DNA of 64,000 nucleotides from Camelus bactrianus (lineage: Eukaryota > Chordata > Mammalia > Artiodactyla > Camelidae), in contig NC_133547.1 of the NCBI RefSeq assembly GCF_048773025.1, positions 5,032,001 to 5,096,000 of the forward strand, in the 5' to 3' direction. Position 1 is the stretch's first letter, and every line of letters starts with the position of its first letter. Below the pieces are notes generated by a model that saw only the letters and a list, made by a program, of their open reading frames with translations, had not been told where the DNA came from and did no database searches. A program made the position numbers and the translations under genes. Below are positions 22,901 to 33,188 of the stretch, one piece after another.

Positions 22901-23982
22901 ACTATTAATGGACAATGTCCTTATATCCCTGTCTTTGGCTGCAGTAGGGTCAGTGCACCTAGTTCCTCTGCCGTTTCATTTCATCTTGCTCATGCCTACT
23001 ACGGGCAGCTCTGTCTAGATATTCTATTTTTTTCTTATCTGGTGAAACCAATTTTTCCCTAACCTGCATTTTTTTGTTTTCCCTTTCTGAGCTACTATTT
23101 AAAGGTTAATGTTGCTTTCAACACATTTTCAATAGGAAGATGGTGTCGGAGTGTGGGCAGCCATGGGAGAGAAAACGAAATGGCTTACCAGCGTCTGGGT
23201 ATCATCTTTGCTGGGTTCCCACTCTATTTTCATTTTTGCTTATTGAAGCTTGGGACCCGGATCCAGAACTAACATCCCTTTTCTGATTTCTGCATATGCT
23301 ACCTCATAACACATGGATGTTAGAAATTTGCTTTGTGTACTCGTCTACTTGTCATGAGGTCAGGGTCTATATCTACTCACACTGTCCACCTGCCCTCCCC
23401 CCCCCCAGGACCTGCGACAGGAGACACTGCCAATAACACAGCAGGTTTGGGTTTAAGTCCTGGTTCTGCCGTTTACGACATGAGTGACCTTGGGCAAGTT
23501 ACTTCACCTCTCCCTCACCTCAGTTTCCCTATCTGTAAAATGGGGTTCATAAGATTTGTCATTCATACTGGGTTTTTGTGAGGGTTAAATATGATCAGTA
23601 AGCCCTCGATATGGTCTACTCAACCTTAGTTTTACAAAATTTTAAATGAATGAGTGAATAGTTGAGTTCATAGGAGACATATGTGGAATAAGAGGATGAA
23701 TGAATATTCCATCAGCCCAACTTCCCCTTGGGGACCATGCCTGCCTTACTCTTCCTTCTCTGACTCCCTTTTCTCCCCTTTGCTCAGGGTTCCAGGCAAA
23801 AGTCCTGGCCAGACAGCCCCCCAGACCAGGCGCCATCCCCTGTGGAGAATGCCCCGCCCTCGGGGGAGCAGCAGGAACTCCATTATGCTTCGCTCAGCTT
23901 TCACGATTTGAAGTCTCGAGAGCCTCAGGACCGGGAGGCCACCAGCAACACCGAGTACTCAGAGATCAAAATCAACAAATGA
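10950..23982 (+). CDS. SIGLEC5: Sialic acid-binding Ig-like lectin 5 (SIGLEC5 orthologue), nine coding exons
   Basis: Inhibitory cell-surface receptor of myeloid cells that binds sialylated glycans. Coding exons: 10950-11001, 11087-11455, 11688-11969, 12222-12269, 12891-13148, 13234-13518, 13736-13835, 14706-14784, 23788-23982. All have GT/AG borders and the joined frame is open for 555 aa (human protein about 551). Order: signal peptide (residues 1-17, nine consecutive CTG-encoded leucines), V-set (18-140), C2-set (141-234), 48-bp linker exon, C2-set (251-336), C2-set (337-431), transmembrane segment (about 440-465), tail. The V-set F-strand motif TYFFRV keeps the essential sialic-acid-binding Arg (R120). 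The tail carries an ITIM, LHYASL (Y524), and an ITIM-like TEYSEI (Y548). The four-domain layout, the EKPDI and PDEDPIMGT segments and the SEIK ending fit SIGLEC5/14 better than CD33, SIGLEC7 or SIGLEC9; the long ITIM tail favours SIGLEC5. Oddities: 9-kb last intron and a shifted V-set cysteine. Confidence 0.9.
10959..10985 (+). repeat. (CTG)9 run in the SIGLEC5 signal peptide
   Basis: Nine perfect CTG codons encode the hydrophobic core of the signal peptide. A pure triplet run this long in a leader can vary in length between individuals without breaking the frame. Confidence 0.9.
12430..12508 (+). repeat. CA-rich microsatellite in SIGLEC5 intron
   Basis: An imperfect CACA/CATA run in the intron between the linker exon (ends 12269) and the second C2-set exon (starts 12891). 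Confidence 0.85.
13965..14515 (-). mobile_element. L1 LINE fragment, reverse orientation, in SIGLEC5 intron 7
   Basis: Reverse-strand L1 3' sequence with an internal A-rich patch (14230-14310). It lies between the transmembrane exon and the first cytoplasmic exon and has no open frame. Confidence 0.6.
15040..15530 (+). mobile_element. L2 LINE fragment in SIGLEC5 last intron
   Basis: Text typical of mammalian L2 3' ends (pyrimidine-rich, with phrases resembling CTGCTCTAGCCACTGGCC and GAGGGCAGGAGCTG). It is decayed, with no open frame. Confidence 0.55.
15600..17380 (-). mobile_element. L1-type LINE, reverse orientation, in SIGLEC5 last intron
   Basis: About 1.8 kb of reverse-strand L1-type sequence (ORF2 C-terminal region into reverse transcriptase), very decayed. 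It contains a GTT triplet run at 16461-16481 and a T-run at 16260-16277. Confidence 0.6.
17400..17640 (-). pseudogene. RPL9 processed pseudogene (3' part)
   Basis: The minus-strand frame contains [14 protein letters not shown] and [11 protein letters not shown], matching the C-terminal end of ribosomal protein L9 (parent reads AQKDELILEGNDI and QQATTVKNKDI). After the decayed C-terminus the parental stop-region string GAATAAGATCTAAG is still visible. It is intronless, 5'-truncated and not full length, as expected for a retropseudogene. It lies in the last SIGLEC5 intron, antisense to the gene. Confidence 0.8.
17875..18015 (-). mobile_element. Camelid VIC-type tRNA-derived SINE
   Basis: The minus-strand copy has the tRNA-like head at 17940-18015 (GGGGATTGAACCC box complement; C-run at the head end). 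Flanking AATTCTTTCATTT-like strings at about 17858 and 18021 are a probable, slightly diverged target-site duplication. Confidence 0.88.
18030..19480 (-). mobile_element. L1 LINE ORF2 remnants in SIGLEC5 last intron
   Basis: The minus-strand frame at 18399-18112 carries [14 protein letters not shown], a decayed form of the L1 ORF2 segment that follows the reverse-transcriptase active site. The sequence up to about 19,000 continues as reverse-strand ORF2. From about 19,010 to 19,440 another L1 3' piece follows. Confidence 0.6.
19500..21340 (-). mobile_element. Further L1 fragments, reverse orientation
   Basis: Several reverse-strand L1 pieces abut here. The section 20,800-21,340 contains at least two separate 3' UTR copies (about 20,805-21,180 and 21,185-21,330), each starting with the same TGAAGTTTAATTGAC-type phrase. 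No coding frame is open. Confidence 0.55.
21345..22440. other. SIGLEC5 last intron, no gene seen
   Basis: Mostly unique intronic sequence. Open frames are short. Near-complementary strings occur at about 21,370-21,480 and 22,190-22,320 (for example AATCAATCAGTCACTCAGCTG and its inverted partner), suggesting the ends of a decayed element about 0.95 kb long with inverted termini. Confidence 0.4.
22445..22680 (+). mobile_element. MIR SINE
   Basis: Contains the MIR core phrases GTGTGACCTTAGGCCAGTTA and AACCTCTCTGTGTCT. Confidence 0.8.
23430..23640 (+). mobile_element. MIR SINE
   Basis: Contains GAGTGACCTTGGGCAAGTTA and CTGTAAAATGGGGTTCAT, the conserved MIR core. It lies shortly before the last SIGLEC5 exon, after a C-run at 23,395-23,406. 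Confidence 0.85.
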
Positions 23983-24119
23983 GGACTCTCCCAGAGCTCG
24001 GTCCTGGCTGGAGGAATCACAGCCTCTGCGGGGGAAAGGAGAAGTCAGGGGCTAGTTGACGAAACCTTTGTGGCAATATTAGCATTAACTACTGTGGGAG
24101 TGTCCCCAGGTAGAGCAGA

Positions 24120-24295
24120 AAGAAGACAGGTGATGGGATTAGAGAGACCTGGGCTCAAAGGCAGGTTCCAACACTTCCTAAGGCATTGTGATCAGGCAAT
24201 TCACTTCATCTCTCTGTGTTTCAGTTTTCCGTTCTGTAAATCAGAGATTATGTGTCCTACCTCAAAGTTGGGTGAGCATTAAAGAAATGAACATG
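24120..24295 (+). mobile_element. MIR SINE in SIGLEC5 3' flank
   Basis: MIR core sequence starting about 140 bp after the SIGLEC5 stop. It contains ATTAAA at 24278-24283, a possible polyadenylation signal for SIGLEC5. Confidence 0.6.
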
Positions 24296-24789
24296 TGAAA
24301 ATCAAGCAACAGAGGTCCTGTTAGCTGGTCTGTGCCCAGTGTCTGCTGGTTTCTTTTCCTGGAACAGAAAGATCTTCCTGGCAAGTTCTCCTGAGGCTGG
24401 GAGTGACTAGTGTTGACCTGAAACAAGTAGCTTGCCAGGTATTTCCACAGCAAAGATGAGTTTATTCAAGGTCAGCCGAGAATTGCAATTAGGGGTCTGC
24501 AACCGTGACGAGCCTTGTGCAAGTTCCCACGTGGCGAGGGAAGGGGAAAGCTTTTATGGGGGGGGGGTAAAAGTTGGGGGTTCTAGTAAACAAAGAGTCC
24601 CTGGCTTTTTATTGGCTGAGTCCTTGACGGGGAGGAGCCTTTCTTCTTCCTGTTGGGTTCTGCTGTCACTGCAGAGCATGAGCACTCCCCCTGCTGGTCT
24701 CCTGATTCTATTTAACTGAGGTTTTTGTTTACTCATTTTTCACACCAGGCACAGAGGACAGGGTGGCAATTTGTTGATGTCATTCTCCT

Positions 24790-25265
24790 TCCAGAACCCT
24801 TCAAAGCCTCCCCAGGAAAAGACCAGCCTCCGCACCTGGCATTTGGTTAATGATACAGCATCTTATAACCTCTCTGTGGCAGGGGTGGTATCTCCATGCC
24901 CTGCTTTTATCTGTCAACTCCTCCAGCACATTCCTTCACCTCCTGATCTCCAGTCCCTTCCCTATCTCATTTATGGGCTCTAGAGGGATCTTCCTAACAG
25001 TCAGAGAGCTGACCTTGATTCTCCCACATAAACCCACTCATGGCTCCCTGGCCTTAGAGCATTGCAAGCATCTGCCCTGGCATTTAAAGCCCTCACTGCT
25101 CTCTATCCACCCTCTCCTCTTGGCTTACTCTTCCTTGAGCCTTCCATGCTGGTGCATACCAATGTCTTTGCAATTTGAGATCTCTTTCCCGGAGGCCGTG
25201 CCACCTTGCTTTCATCTGCTTACAGCTGCTTGTCCTTCCAACCTGAGGTCATGGATGGATTTGGG
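24790..25265 (+). mobile_element. L2 LINE fragment
   Basis: L2 3' end phrases such as TGGCTCCCTGGCCTTAGAGC and CTTGAGCCTTCCATGCTGG. It is decayed. Confidence 0.6.
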
Positions 25266-25629
25266 TTGAACGAGTAGACTGAAGAAAGACCTCATTCTCC
25301 CCCTCCTCTAAAATTGAGCTAATTTATTCTTTTAAAGAAAGCACTAAAGCAAAAATAGCCAAGATTTCACCAGCCCCACTGTAGTATGAGTGCCTACTGA
25401 GAAGCTTTTTGGATTGTAAGTGCCTGACATTGAGGTTTTCATTTTGGGGGCATCCTTTTCAGAGACATTCATCTCGAAGAAACGTATCACCAGCCATGGC
25501 TAAAGAGCTGGATGTTACCACCTGTGAAGTTCCCTTTCCCTTTTAGAAAACCCTGGGTGACCTGACCCTTGAGTGCCCCTGCTTTTCCATTCTCACATCC
25601 TAATTTCCCTTCTTATTTTGTTTGTTTAC

Positions 25630-25757
25630 TTTTTTTTGGGGGGGGGGAAGGTAATTAGGTTTACTAATTAATTATTTTTTAATGGAGGTACTGGGGATTG
25701 AACCAGGATCTAATGCATGCTAGGCATGTGCTCTACAACTGACCTATATCCTCCCCC
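25630..25757 (-). mobile_element. Camelid VIC-type tRNA-derived SINE
   Basis: The minus-strand copy has the head complement TACTGGGGATTGAACC and a C-run at its head end (25752-25757), with a T/G-rich tail at 25630-25650. The intergenic region around it holds no gene. Confidence 0.88.
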
Positions 25758-25759
25758 AC

Positions 25760-27060
25760 TACCCCTCTTATATTTTTAAAATTCACCAATAAAGTGTGAA
25801 CCCGTGAAACTCCAGGCACCCCACGCTGTACCCCAAAGAAGGCAGAGCTGGAGGCCCACGCGTCCTCCCTCCTTCTTTACTTGAGACCTCACTGAGCGGC
25901 CCGCGTGTGTGCTATGTATCCTCCGGGACCTGTGAGTAGCGAGCCTTGACGGTTGTTGCTGGAGTACCTCTTGCAATCATAGTAAGAACCTCGAGGGCCA
26001 GTCCATCTACAACACTGGCTCCGGACAGGGAAATGTATGTGGGGGCTGGCCACTGCAGGGGTGTGCTCCCTACAACACAAAAAAGCACCCAAACTGGGAT
26101 AAGTTATTTCCTAAACTTTAGAAAGTGGCTGTGAGGAGAGAGGTGGATAATAATTCCAGTACAGTGCTAGGAGGACACTGATTCTCAGTGTCCACTACTG
26201 GGGCCCCATTTTCAGTAGAGTAAGGAGTTGAGTTGTGACTCTTGTTTTGGTAATGACAGGTTTGGTTAATCTGATCGAGTCTTATGCTGAAAATAATAAA
26301 ATCCTTTGGGGGAAAATATGAATAGAAAAATACAATCCCTCATTTTAAAAGTATAGAAAACCTGAAAAGAAAATGAGAATTTACTAAGCCAGAATTTTGG
26401 GGAAAGCCTGAACCAAGAGAGTGAAGCAGAATATCTAAGCCAAAATTCCAAAACTCCCGATGGCACTTGCCCGAATTGACCACGTGAGCTTTGGTTCTGT
26501 GGCTTTGTATGGTCCTGGAAATGAAAGTCAAGACTCTGGCCCTGCCTAAGGTAGAAAGTTTCATAGAAGACCATTTCCACATTGAGTTTATATCAGGGGA
26601 AGGGTGAATCAAAGAAAAGCAAAGACAAAGGGAAAATCTGAACAACAACCAGAGAAAAAAGACAGATAACTTTCCAAAGGAGAGTAGCATAATTGACTCA
26701 CTTATCAAGTAGCAACTATGGAGCAGAAAAATGTGAATACTGTCTTTAAATATCACTTTATAATCCATACTCAATAAATTAAAAAATGAGGAAACAATAC
26801 AGATCATTTGGAACAAATAAAAGGGGAGTTCATTACCTATAGAAGAAACATAGAAGACAGTTTAAAAATTCTTGACAATAATAACAGCTAAGTCCAAAGT
26901 TGGGGGTGGATGGTAAATGGATTTTACATCTCCTAACATCTGCATATAATCCCGGAGGAGAGAGATGTTTTCATTTGCTAAAGACTTTGATAAGTTAATT
27001 AGACATGAAGTAATTTTTATGGTAATGACTACAAGAATAGAATCAGAATGTACAAACTAG
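25760..27060. other. Intergenic, no gene seen
   Basis: Unique and A-rich sequence between SIGLEC5 and CTU1. The longest frame (158 codons, minus strand, about 26,816-26,340) is A/T-driven, has no start context or recognisable domain, and I do not regard it as a gene. Confidence 0.45.
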
Positions 27061-27061
27061 A

Positions 27062-27206
27062 GGAGGGAGGGTATAGCTCAGTGGTGGAGTGCATGCTTAG
27101 CATGCACAAAGTTCTGGGTTCAATTCCTAGTACCTCTGTTAAAAAAACAAACAAATAAATATACCTAAAATTACCTCACTCCTGTAAGAAAAAAAAAAGG
27201 GAAAAA
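27062..27206 (+). mobile_element. Camelid VIC-type tRNA-derived SINE
   Basis: This is the clearest copy: GGGTATAGCTCAGTGG head, GGTTCAATTCC B box, A-rich tail. The target-site duplication AGAATGTACAAACTAGA at 27045-27061 and 27207-27223 is exact over 17 bp, which points to a recent insertion. Confidence 0.95.
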
Positions 27207-27209
27207 AGA

Positions 27210-29789
27210 ATGTACAAACTAGAAGTCGTTAAAAGTATACTGTAAAAAGCTTAGTAAATCAAAGAAGACAAGGTTGGAGAGATAAAGTAATGTGGCACTG
27301 GGGGCATGTACAGAAAATAAAATGTAACATTGAATATAGTTGGATAAATGCTTCAGTTAAAGACAGAGAGTCAGCTTGGATTGTTATTCCAAGCATATAT
27401 TCTTCACAATGTATGCATCTAAATTATAAGGGTAGAAAATGTCAAATGTAAAAGGAGACAGAATTGGATACTATATTAACATTAATTTTAAAAGAAAGCC
27501 TTTCTGAACCCCCTTCCTTAGGTGCCCTGCTGGCCTAAAGCTTGGTACCTTGTGAATGTCGATTGGGGTCCTTGGTAGAATTGGGGGTTTCCTGAACTCA
27601 GCGCCCAGCTGTGCTCCAGAACCATGGACAGCGTCAACCCTCCAGCAGGGACCTCCCCAGGTCTGGCATGGAAGATGGAGCGCCCCCTGGGGGCAGGTCT
27701 CTGGCCTGTTTCAGATGCAGAGGCAAGAGGCAGGGGAATGGGACTGGTGACATTCTGTCCTACATGACAGAGGTGCTGGTCAGGGGACAGACAAGCTCCT
27801 CAGCCACCCCTTGAAAACCTTCTCATCCTAGGGAAAAGGGGACACAATGCGTTTCTCATAGGCCACTGGTTTCCTTGCTCCTCAAGCTTTACCCTCATTC
27901 CCTGCAGAAAACCTTCTCTGCATCAAGATTCTTCCCCTCCCCTCCTCTCAACCCTTTCCAGTGGGCTGCCATTCTGCTCTTGCTTTTAAGCCCTTCCCCA
28001 TACTGTCATGGAGCTCTGGATGATAGACAACATGATTTGTGATCCTTTTTTGTGCTCCGTGCTCTGCCAAGTCCTGATTCAGCTCAAATTAAAAAATGAA
28101 GTATCAGAAATCTGGTTAAGCTGATGGGTCACAGAAATAAATTCTAAGTTTCTCTTCATGCTACACAAAGGGTAAATATTCAGATTGGGGAAAGAATCTT
28201 GTGGCCTCAGTGGACCACAGCATGGAGAGAGTTGTACAGGCGGAAGTTTTGTGTTGACATGAGATATTCTGTCAGGGCTAGAAACTGTCTTTGCTTTATT
28301 TTGATCTCTACTCAAAAGTCACTTTCTCAAAAAGGCCCTGACCTCTCAAACTAAAACAGCACCCTTCACTGCCTTTCCCTGTATGTTGCTTTGTTTCTTA
28401 TTCAAAGCACTCATCATTATCAGACCTCATATTACATATTCACTTGTCTACGGCCTCTCTCCAAGACTGTGAGCTCCACAACTGAGAGGTTTTTGTCTTT
28501 TATTGTTGTTTTCCCACCACTGTATAAACATGCCCCTGCACAGATTAAGGGCTCAATAAATGTGGAATGAATGATGCTGCACTATACAGAGGGGAGACAA
28601 ATCTGGTTTCTCTCTTCAAAGTTCAGTCTGATTAGGGATAGCAAGAGCCAAAAGGGCTGAATGGTCACATAGTGAGGGCAGGACCCAGGGGCTGGGGTTT
28701 GGGAGCATCCTAAATCCCTGGTTGGACACTGTTGGGGGAGAGAATCAGGGAGGCTTGTAGGAGGATCCTGGAGGATGTGTGCCGGAAGATGGGAAAGGAG
28801 GGCACTCCTGACAAGGGACCAGCAAACCTTGGAGATGGGACAGAGAACATCAAGTCTCCCCAGGGGTCATCGAGAAGCTTCTGGGCCTCACAGCTGCCTG
28901 GACCAGCAGGGCAGCAACCCTGAAACCCAGAGCCCCCTGATGGCCAAACTTTAATACGAACAAGTCGGACACTATTTATTGAACAATTTATCAAATATTT
29001 ACAGTAATGCTTTGATTCCATTTTTAGAGGAGGAAATGGAAGACTAGCGAGGTTAACTCACTAACCCAGGCTTACCCAGCTCTGCCTCCAGAATCTGGGG
29101 TCTGGGGAACCCCCCAGCTGCTCCCCACCCATCACAGGGAGACATCAGGAGAGATTCAGTTGGGGGTAGGGGGTGGGGTGGGAGAAGGAAGGACTAAATT
29201 CACTATCTTAAAGAGCTCCGGGCAGACCTGGGTGTAAGCCCCTGGTTTGGTCCCTCTCCAGCAAGGGGACCTCAGGCCAGTTATGGGCCTCAGGCTACAG
29301 CCAGTGAGATCCTGGTGCAGATGAACTGGGATGGTGCAGCGCCTGCAGTATGCGGGGTGCTCACAGAGAAGCATCATGATTACTGTAACTGACGTGTGTC
29401 CATCAAGTTAAGTGGTTTGCTTATCCCACTGCTGGCAAACATGAAACATCAGGCACACAGTAGGCGCTCAAAAAGGGTTAGGACTATCCGAGCATGCCCA
29501 GAACCCCACAGCCGTGCAGGCAAGCAGCCACCTAACTCCCACTCGCTCAGGAGTGGGAAGCTGTTCAGTCCTCTCCTCCCTGAGACTCAGGAGACCCGGC
29601 CCCCAGGCGCCTCCCCCGCCCCAGGGGCCCAGCGCCCCAGTTTCTGCAGGGTCACAGGTTGCAGTTCCCGTTTCCCTCCCCACCTCGCACCGAAGCCGGA
29701 GGCCAAAGTAACTCAGGTTTATCCACAGTGTCATCTGCAGGCGGCCCCGCGCTCCCACGGCGTCGGATCCCCGCGGAGAACTGGCGTCT
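27210..29789. other. Intergenic between SIGLEC5 and CTU1
   Basis: No gene seen. An L2 3' end lies at about 28,300-28,575 (ends AAGGGCTCAATAAATGTGGA). A MIR-like piece lies at about 28,980-29,080 and another at about 29,395-29,470. GC content climbs from 29,480 into the CTU1 last exon. Confidence 0.5.
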
Positions 29790-32700
29790 CTAGAAGGCGG
29801 GGACCGGCTCGGAGGCCGGGGGTCCGGACGGCTCCGGCTCCGCCTCCCGCGGCGGCCCGTCCTCGTCCAGCCCCCGGCGGCCCTTGCCGATGGCCAGGCG
29901 GGGCCGGCCGCGGTTCAGGCCGTCCAGGAGGGCGCAGGCCTGGCAGAGCGCGCGGCTGGCCAGCGCCCCGCAGCGGGCGCAGGCGCCGGGCGGCGGGGGC
30001 CGCGCGGCCGGGGCCAGCGCCAGGCGCTCGGCCGAGTGCACGAGGTCCAGCACCGCCGACGGCCGCGCCGCCTCCAGCCGCTTGAGCAGGTCGCGCGCGT
30101 GGCCGCGGAAGGCCTCGGGCGCGTACACGCACTCCTCGGAGAAGTAGTCGAGGCGGCGGAAGTGCGCGTACAGCACCACCTCCTTCTGCGAGGCCAGCTG
30201 CAGCGGGCGGCAGCGCGGCAGCGCGCCCCCCTCGCCCGGCGAGCCCAGGCCCCCGCCCCGCGCCAGGCGGCCCGCGTCGCCCCGCAGGAAGTTCATGAGC
30301 ACGGTCTCCGCCATGTCGTCGGCGTTGTGTCCTGCGAGGGGGAGAGACGCGGGGCAGGTGAGGCGGGGGGCGCCGGGGGGGAGGGGGCGCGGCGAGGAAC
30401 GAGGGGGGACCCCACCCAGGCTCCCGTGGAGCAACCTGGGAAGCCCCCCTTTGCCCCCCACTTATTGCAAACCAGGCCCCGTTTCATGTCCTGAGTACAA
30501 GTGCTCTCAGCTACAAATATTATTTCAGCCCCACTTGGAAGTGTACTTCAGAAGTCAAAATGGGAGGGAAGATATAGCTCCGTGTAGGGCACGTGCTTAG
30601 CACACACAAGGTCCTGGGTTCAATCCCCAGTACCTCCATTGAATAAATAAATAAATAAGCCTAATTACCCCCTCCCCCAATAAATAAATAAATGAAAATT
30701 ATTTTTTTAAAAAAGTCAAAATGGCATTGAATGGAGATTGTACAGGGGATTGTTGTGGTAAGCAGAATTCACAGCCCCACCCTCACCCCAATATGTTGGG
30801 TCACATGGCAAAGGGTATAAAGGTTGCAGACACAATGAGGGTTACCAATCAGCTGACCTTAAGATTAAAAAAAAGCAGCCTGGATTATCCAGGCAGGCCC
30901 TATGTAATGACAAGGGTCCTTAAAATGGGAGAATCAGGATGGGAGACGTGGGGACTGACACAAGTGCAGATGACGAAAGGTGGGACGGATTCAGCCCGAA
31001 GCTGCTGGCTTTGAAGCTGGAGGAAGGGGCCAAGGAACGAGGGTAGCCTCTAAACACCAGAAGAGGCAAGAAAACAGATTCTCCCGTAGACTCTTCAGAA
31101 GGAATGTCACCCTGCAACACCTTGATCCCACGGAGACACTTGCCTGGCTTCTAACCCCCAGAACTGCCAGCTAGTAAATTTGTGTTGTTTTAAGCCACTC
31201 AATTGGTGGTAATTTGTTACAGCAGCCATAGAAAAACTCAGTTGTTGACACAAGCGCCTTTGACTACACAGACTGCAGTGTTTTTGTGTTATCTTTGTTT
31301 ACAGAGACCAGGGAGAAGGTAAGTGAATATTTACACATCATTTTAAAAATGCATTGATTGTCACAACCGTCCTCTCTCACCTGGACCACCTCAGCTGCCT
31401 CCCTCCAAGCTCATTTCCTTTGTTCTGCCCTCGCCCCTCCGACTCAGACTCCTCACCACTGCTAAGGTGAACTTCTCAAAGTCAGAGTCCTTAGGTCATG
31501 TCCACTGCTTTCCCCGCTACTCAAAGGATCAGGTCAGGTGTTAACTCCTCATGGCCATAGGGGCCCCTGGAGCCAAGCCCCGCCCACTGCTAGGGCCTGA
31601 CACCACACCCCACTTCCTTCTTGGGGCATCTCAAACTGGCCTCTGCATAGATGGTTCTCTCTGCCTGGAGCAACTTCCCCTATGCCCACTGCCTCCTCAC
31701 CCTGAGCCTTCAGATCTCAAAAAACCTCCTTGATCCCTCTCTGCATGTCATATTTTGCTCACACAGTCTATGTAATTTTTTTTCAGTACCACTTATAATC
31801 ATTTATTATTTCATATTTGAATTGTGCAGAGGTATGGGCTTATTTCTGTCTAGTGCATATTTTCTCAGCCCTAGCATGATGATGATGATAGCATATACAA
31901 TATATATGTGTAATACCTACTATCTATTAATATATACACTATATGTAATCTGTAAATTACAGTACAGATAATAGTGTATATATACACACATATACTTTAT
32001 TCCTACCAACTCATCTGTCATAACAAATGCATGAGCCAGAAACCATTAATATTCTCATTTTAAAGATGAGAAAATAGAGGTAGAGGTTAAGAATTTGCTA
32101 TGGCTACAGCTTGGATCTGGCATATATTAGAAACCAGTAGTTGTTTGTTGAAGGGATGGATGAGAGTGAGAGAATAAAAGAGTTATCGAAGAGAAGAGAT
32201 GCCAACAAGAAAAAGGAGGTAAGAGGTGGAGAGATACTTTACAGAGACAGAGAAGGATTCTGAAGAGATATTTGGGGACCATGAGATCAAGAGTACTAGA
32301 GGCAATTAAAAATAAGTAAATAATCAAAGACTTAATCCCCAGAGACTAACTCCCACCCTCTTCTCCAGCCCTCCTCACCAATCTGTGTACACCAGGTTGG
32401 TGGCCAAGAACCAAAGTCTTTTAGATACCCTATCTGGCCCCATCCCTAACACAACCCATTCTGTCCCTCAGGGTATGAACCATGGGGGGTGGGGCTCCCG
32501 CCCTACGCTGGAGCATGCGCATATCCCCTTTTTCCTGCTCGTTTCTTCCCCTAGGACACTCGCAGTCTCCTTTACCACTTCTTAGGCCTGCGCCCCAATT
32601 CCCTTGCGGTTTCCGCCCCTCGCCCGCGCATGCGCCCGTTCCTTCCCATACGCTCCTCCTGCTACGGCGCCTGCGCTCACCTGTCACAACGTGCGTGGCT

Positions 32701-33188
32701 CCCACGAGGCGCGCCCCTTCTTCCAGCGCCCGGCGCCGCAGCACCCCGCAGAAGGTGCAGCAGGAGCGGCTGCGGCCGGAGCCGGCTGTGCTGCGGGCCA
32801 CGGCGTCCATCGTCCAGCCCCCGAAGAGGTCTGCGTAGGCCACGACGGTGAGCGGGAGCTCCCAGCGCGCCGCCTGGCGCCGCACGGCCGCCAGCGCCGC
32901 GTCCCGGTAGCCGCCGATGCCCTCGTCCACGGCCACGAGGCGCAGCGAGATGCCCAGGCGCGGGGCCAGCTCGCGCAGCACGTGCGCCAGTACCGTGGAG
33001 TCCTTGCCGCCCGAGGCGCCCACGGCCACCACGGCGCCGGGCGGCAGCAGGCGGCCCGCGACCACTGTGTGCAGCACCTCGGCCTCGAAGGCGGCGCAGA
33101 AGCAGGTGCCGCACAGCGCCTGGCCCGAGCGCGGGCGGCGGAGGGCGGCGCGCGCCTTGTTGCAGGAGGCGCACTGTGGGGCTGGCAT
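29790..33188 (-). CDS. CTU1: Cytoplasmic tRNA 2-thiolation protein 1 (CTU1)
   Basis: CTU1, with CTU2, thiolates the wobble uridine of cytosolic tRNA-Lys, -Glu and -Gln, using sulphur relayed by URM1/MOCS3. Coding exons run 33188-32681 and 30331-29790 (minus strand), joined in phase 1 at Gly before HNADDMAE. The product is 349 aa, against 348 for human. Visible parts: N-terminal zinc site (CASC...CGTC), PP-loop ATP-binding motif ASGGKDS (about residues 58-64), the catalytic-type cysteine pair in CCTFCGV (about residue 143), and a C-terminal zinc site (CARCGAL...CQAC). A further exon edge at 33225 puts 37 bp of 5' UTR before the ATG; a good donor at 34586 marks a noncoding first exon. Both coding exons are CpG-rich. 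Multi-exon structure rules out a retrocopy. The only divergent stretch is the extreme C-terminus. Confidence 0.97.
30564..30712 (+). mobile_element. Camelid VIC-type tRNA-derived SINE in CTU1 intron
   Basis: Head with B box GGTTCAATCCCC, then an AAAT-rich tail. The exact 12-bp duplication AAGTCAAAATGG lies at 30552-30563 and 30713-30724. It is antisense to CTU1, in the intron between the two coding exons. Confidence 0.93.
30741..31245 (+). mobile_element. MLT1-type solo LTR (ERVL-MaLR fossil) in CTU1 intron
   Basis: A near full-length MaLR LTR of about 500 bp. It carries the internal phrase GGATTATCCAGGCAGGCCC and the 3' end phrase TTGTGTTGTTTTAAGCCACT. No internal region is attached. MLT1 elements predate the placental radiation, so this is an old, broken relic, antisense to CTU1. 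Confidence 0.85.
31370..31780 (+). mobile_element. L2 LINE fragment in CTU1 intron
   Basis: L2 3' phrases (CATGTCCACTGCTTTCC, TCTCTGCCTGGAGCAAC). It is followed by A/T-rich sequence to about 32,320 with no gene. Confidence 0.6.

Noticed and set aside
11688-23982. Calling this gene CD33, SIGLEC7 or SIGLEC9 instead of SIGLEC5
   Set aside because: Those have fewer C2 domains. The three C2 exons, the PDEDPIMGT tail segment and the spacing of the ITIMs fit SIGLEC5.
26340-26816. 158-codon minus-strand frame between SIGLEC5 and CTU1
   Set aside because: A/T-rich, Phe/Ser/Leu-rich translation without domain, start context or neighbours.
29396-30494. Plus-strand frames of 229 and 152 codons over the CTU1 last exon
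   Set aside because: They are antisense shadows of the CpG-rich CTU1 coding exon, rich in Arg, Ala and Pro.
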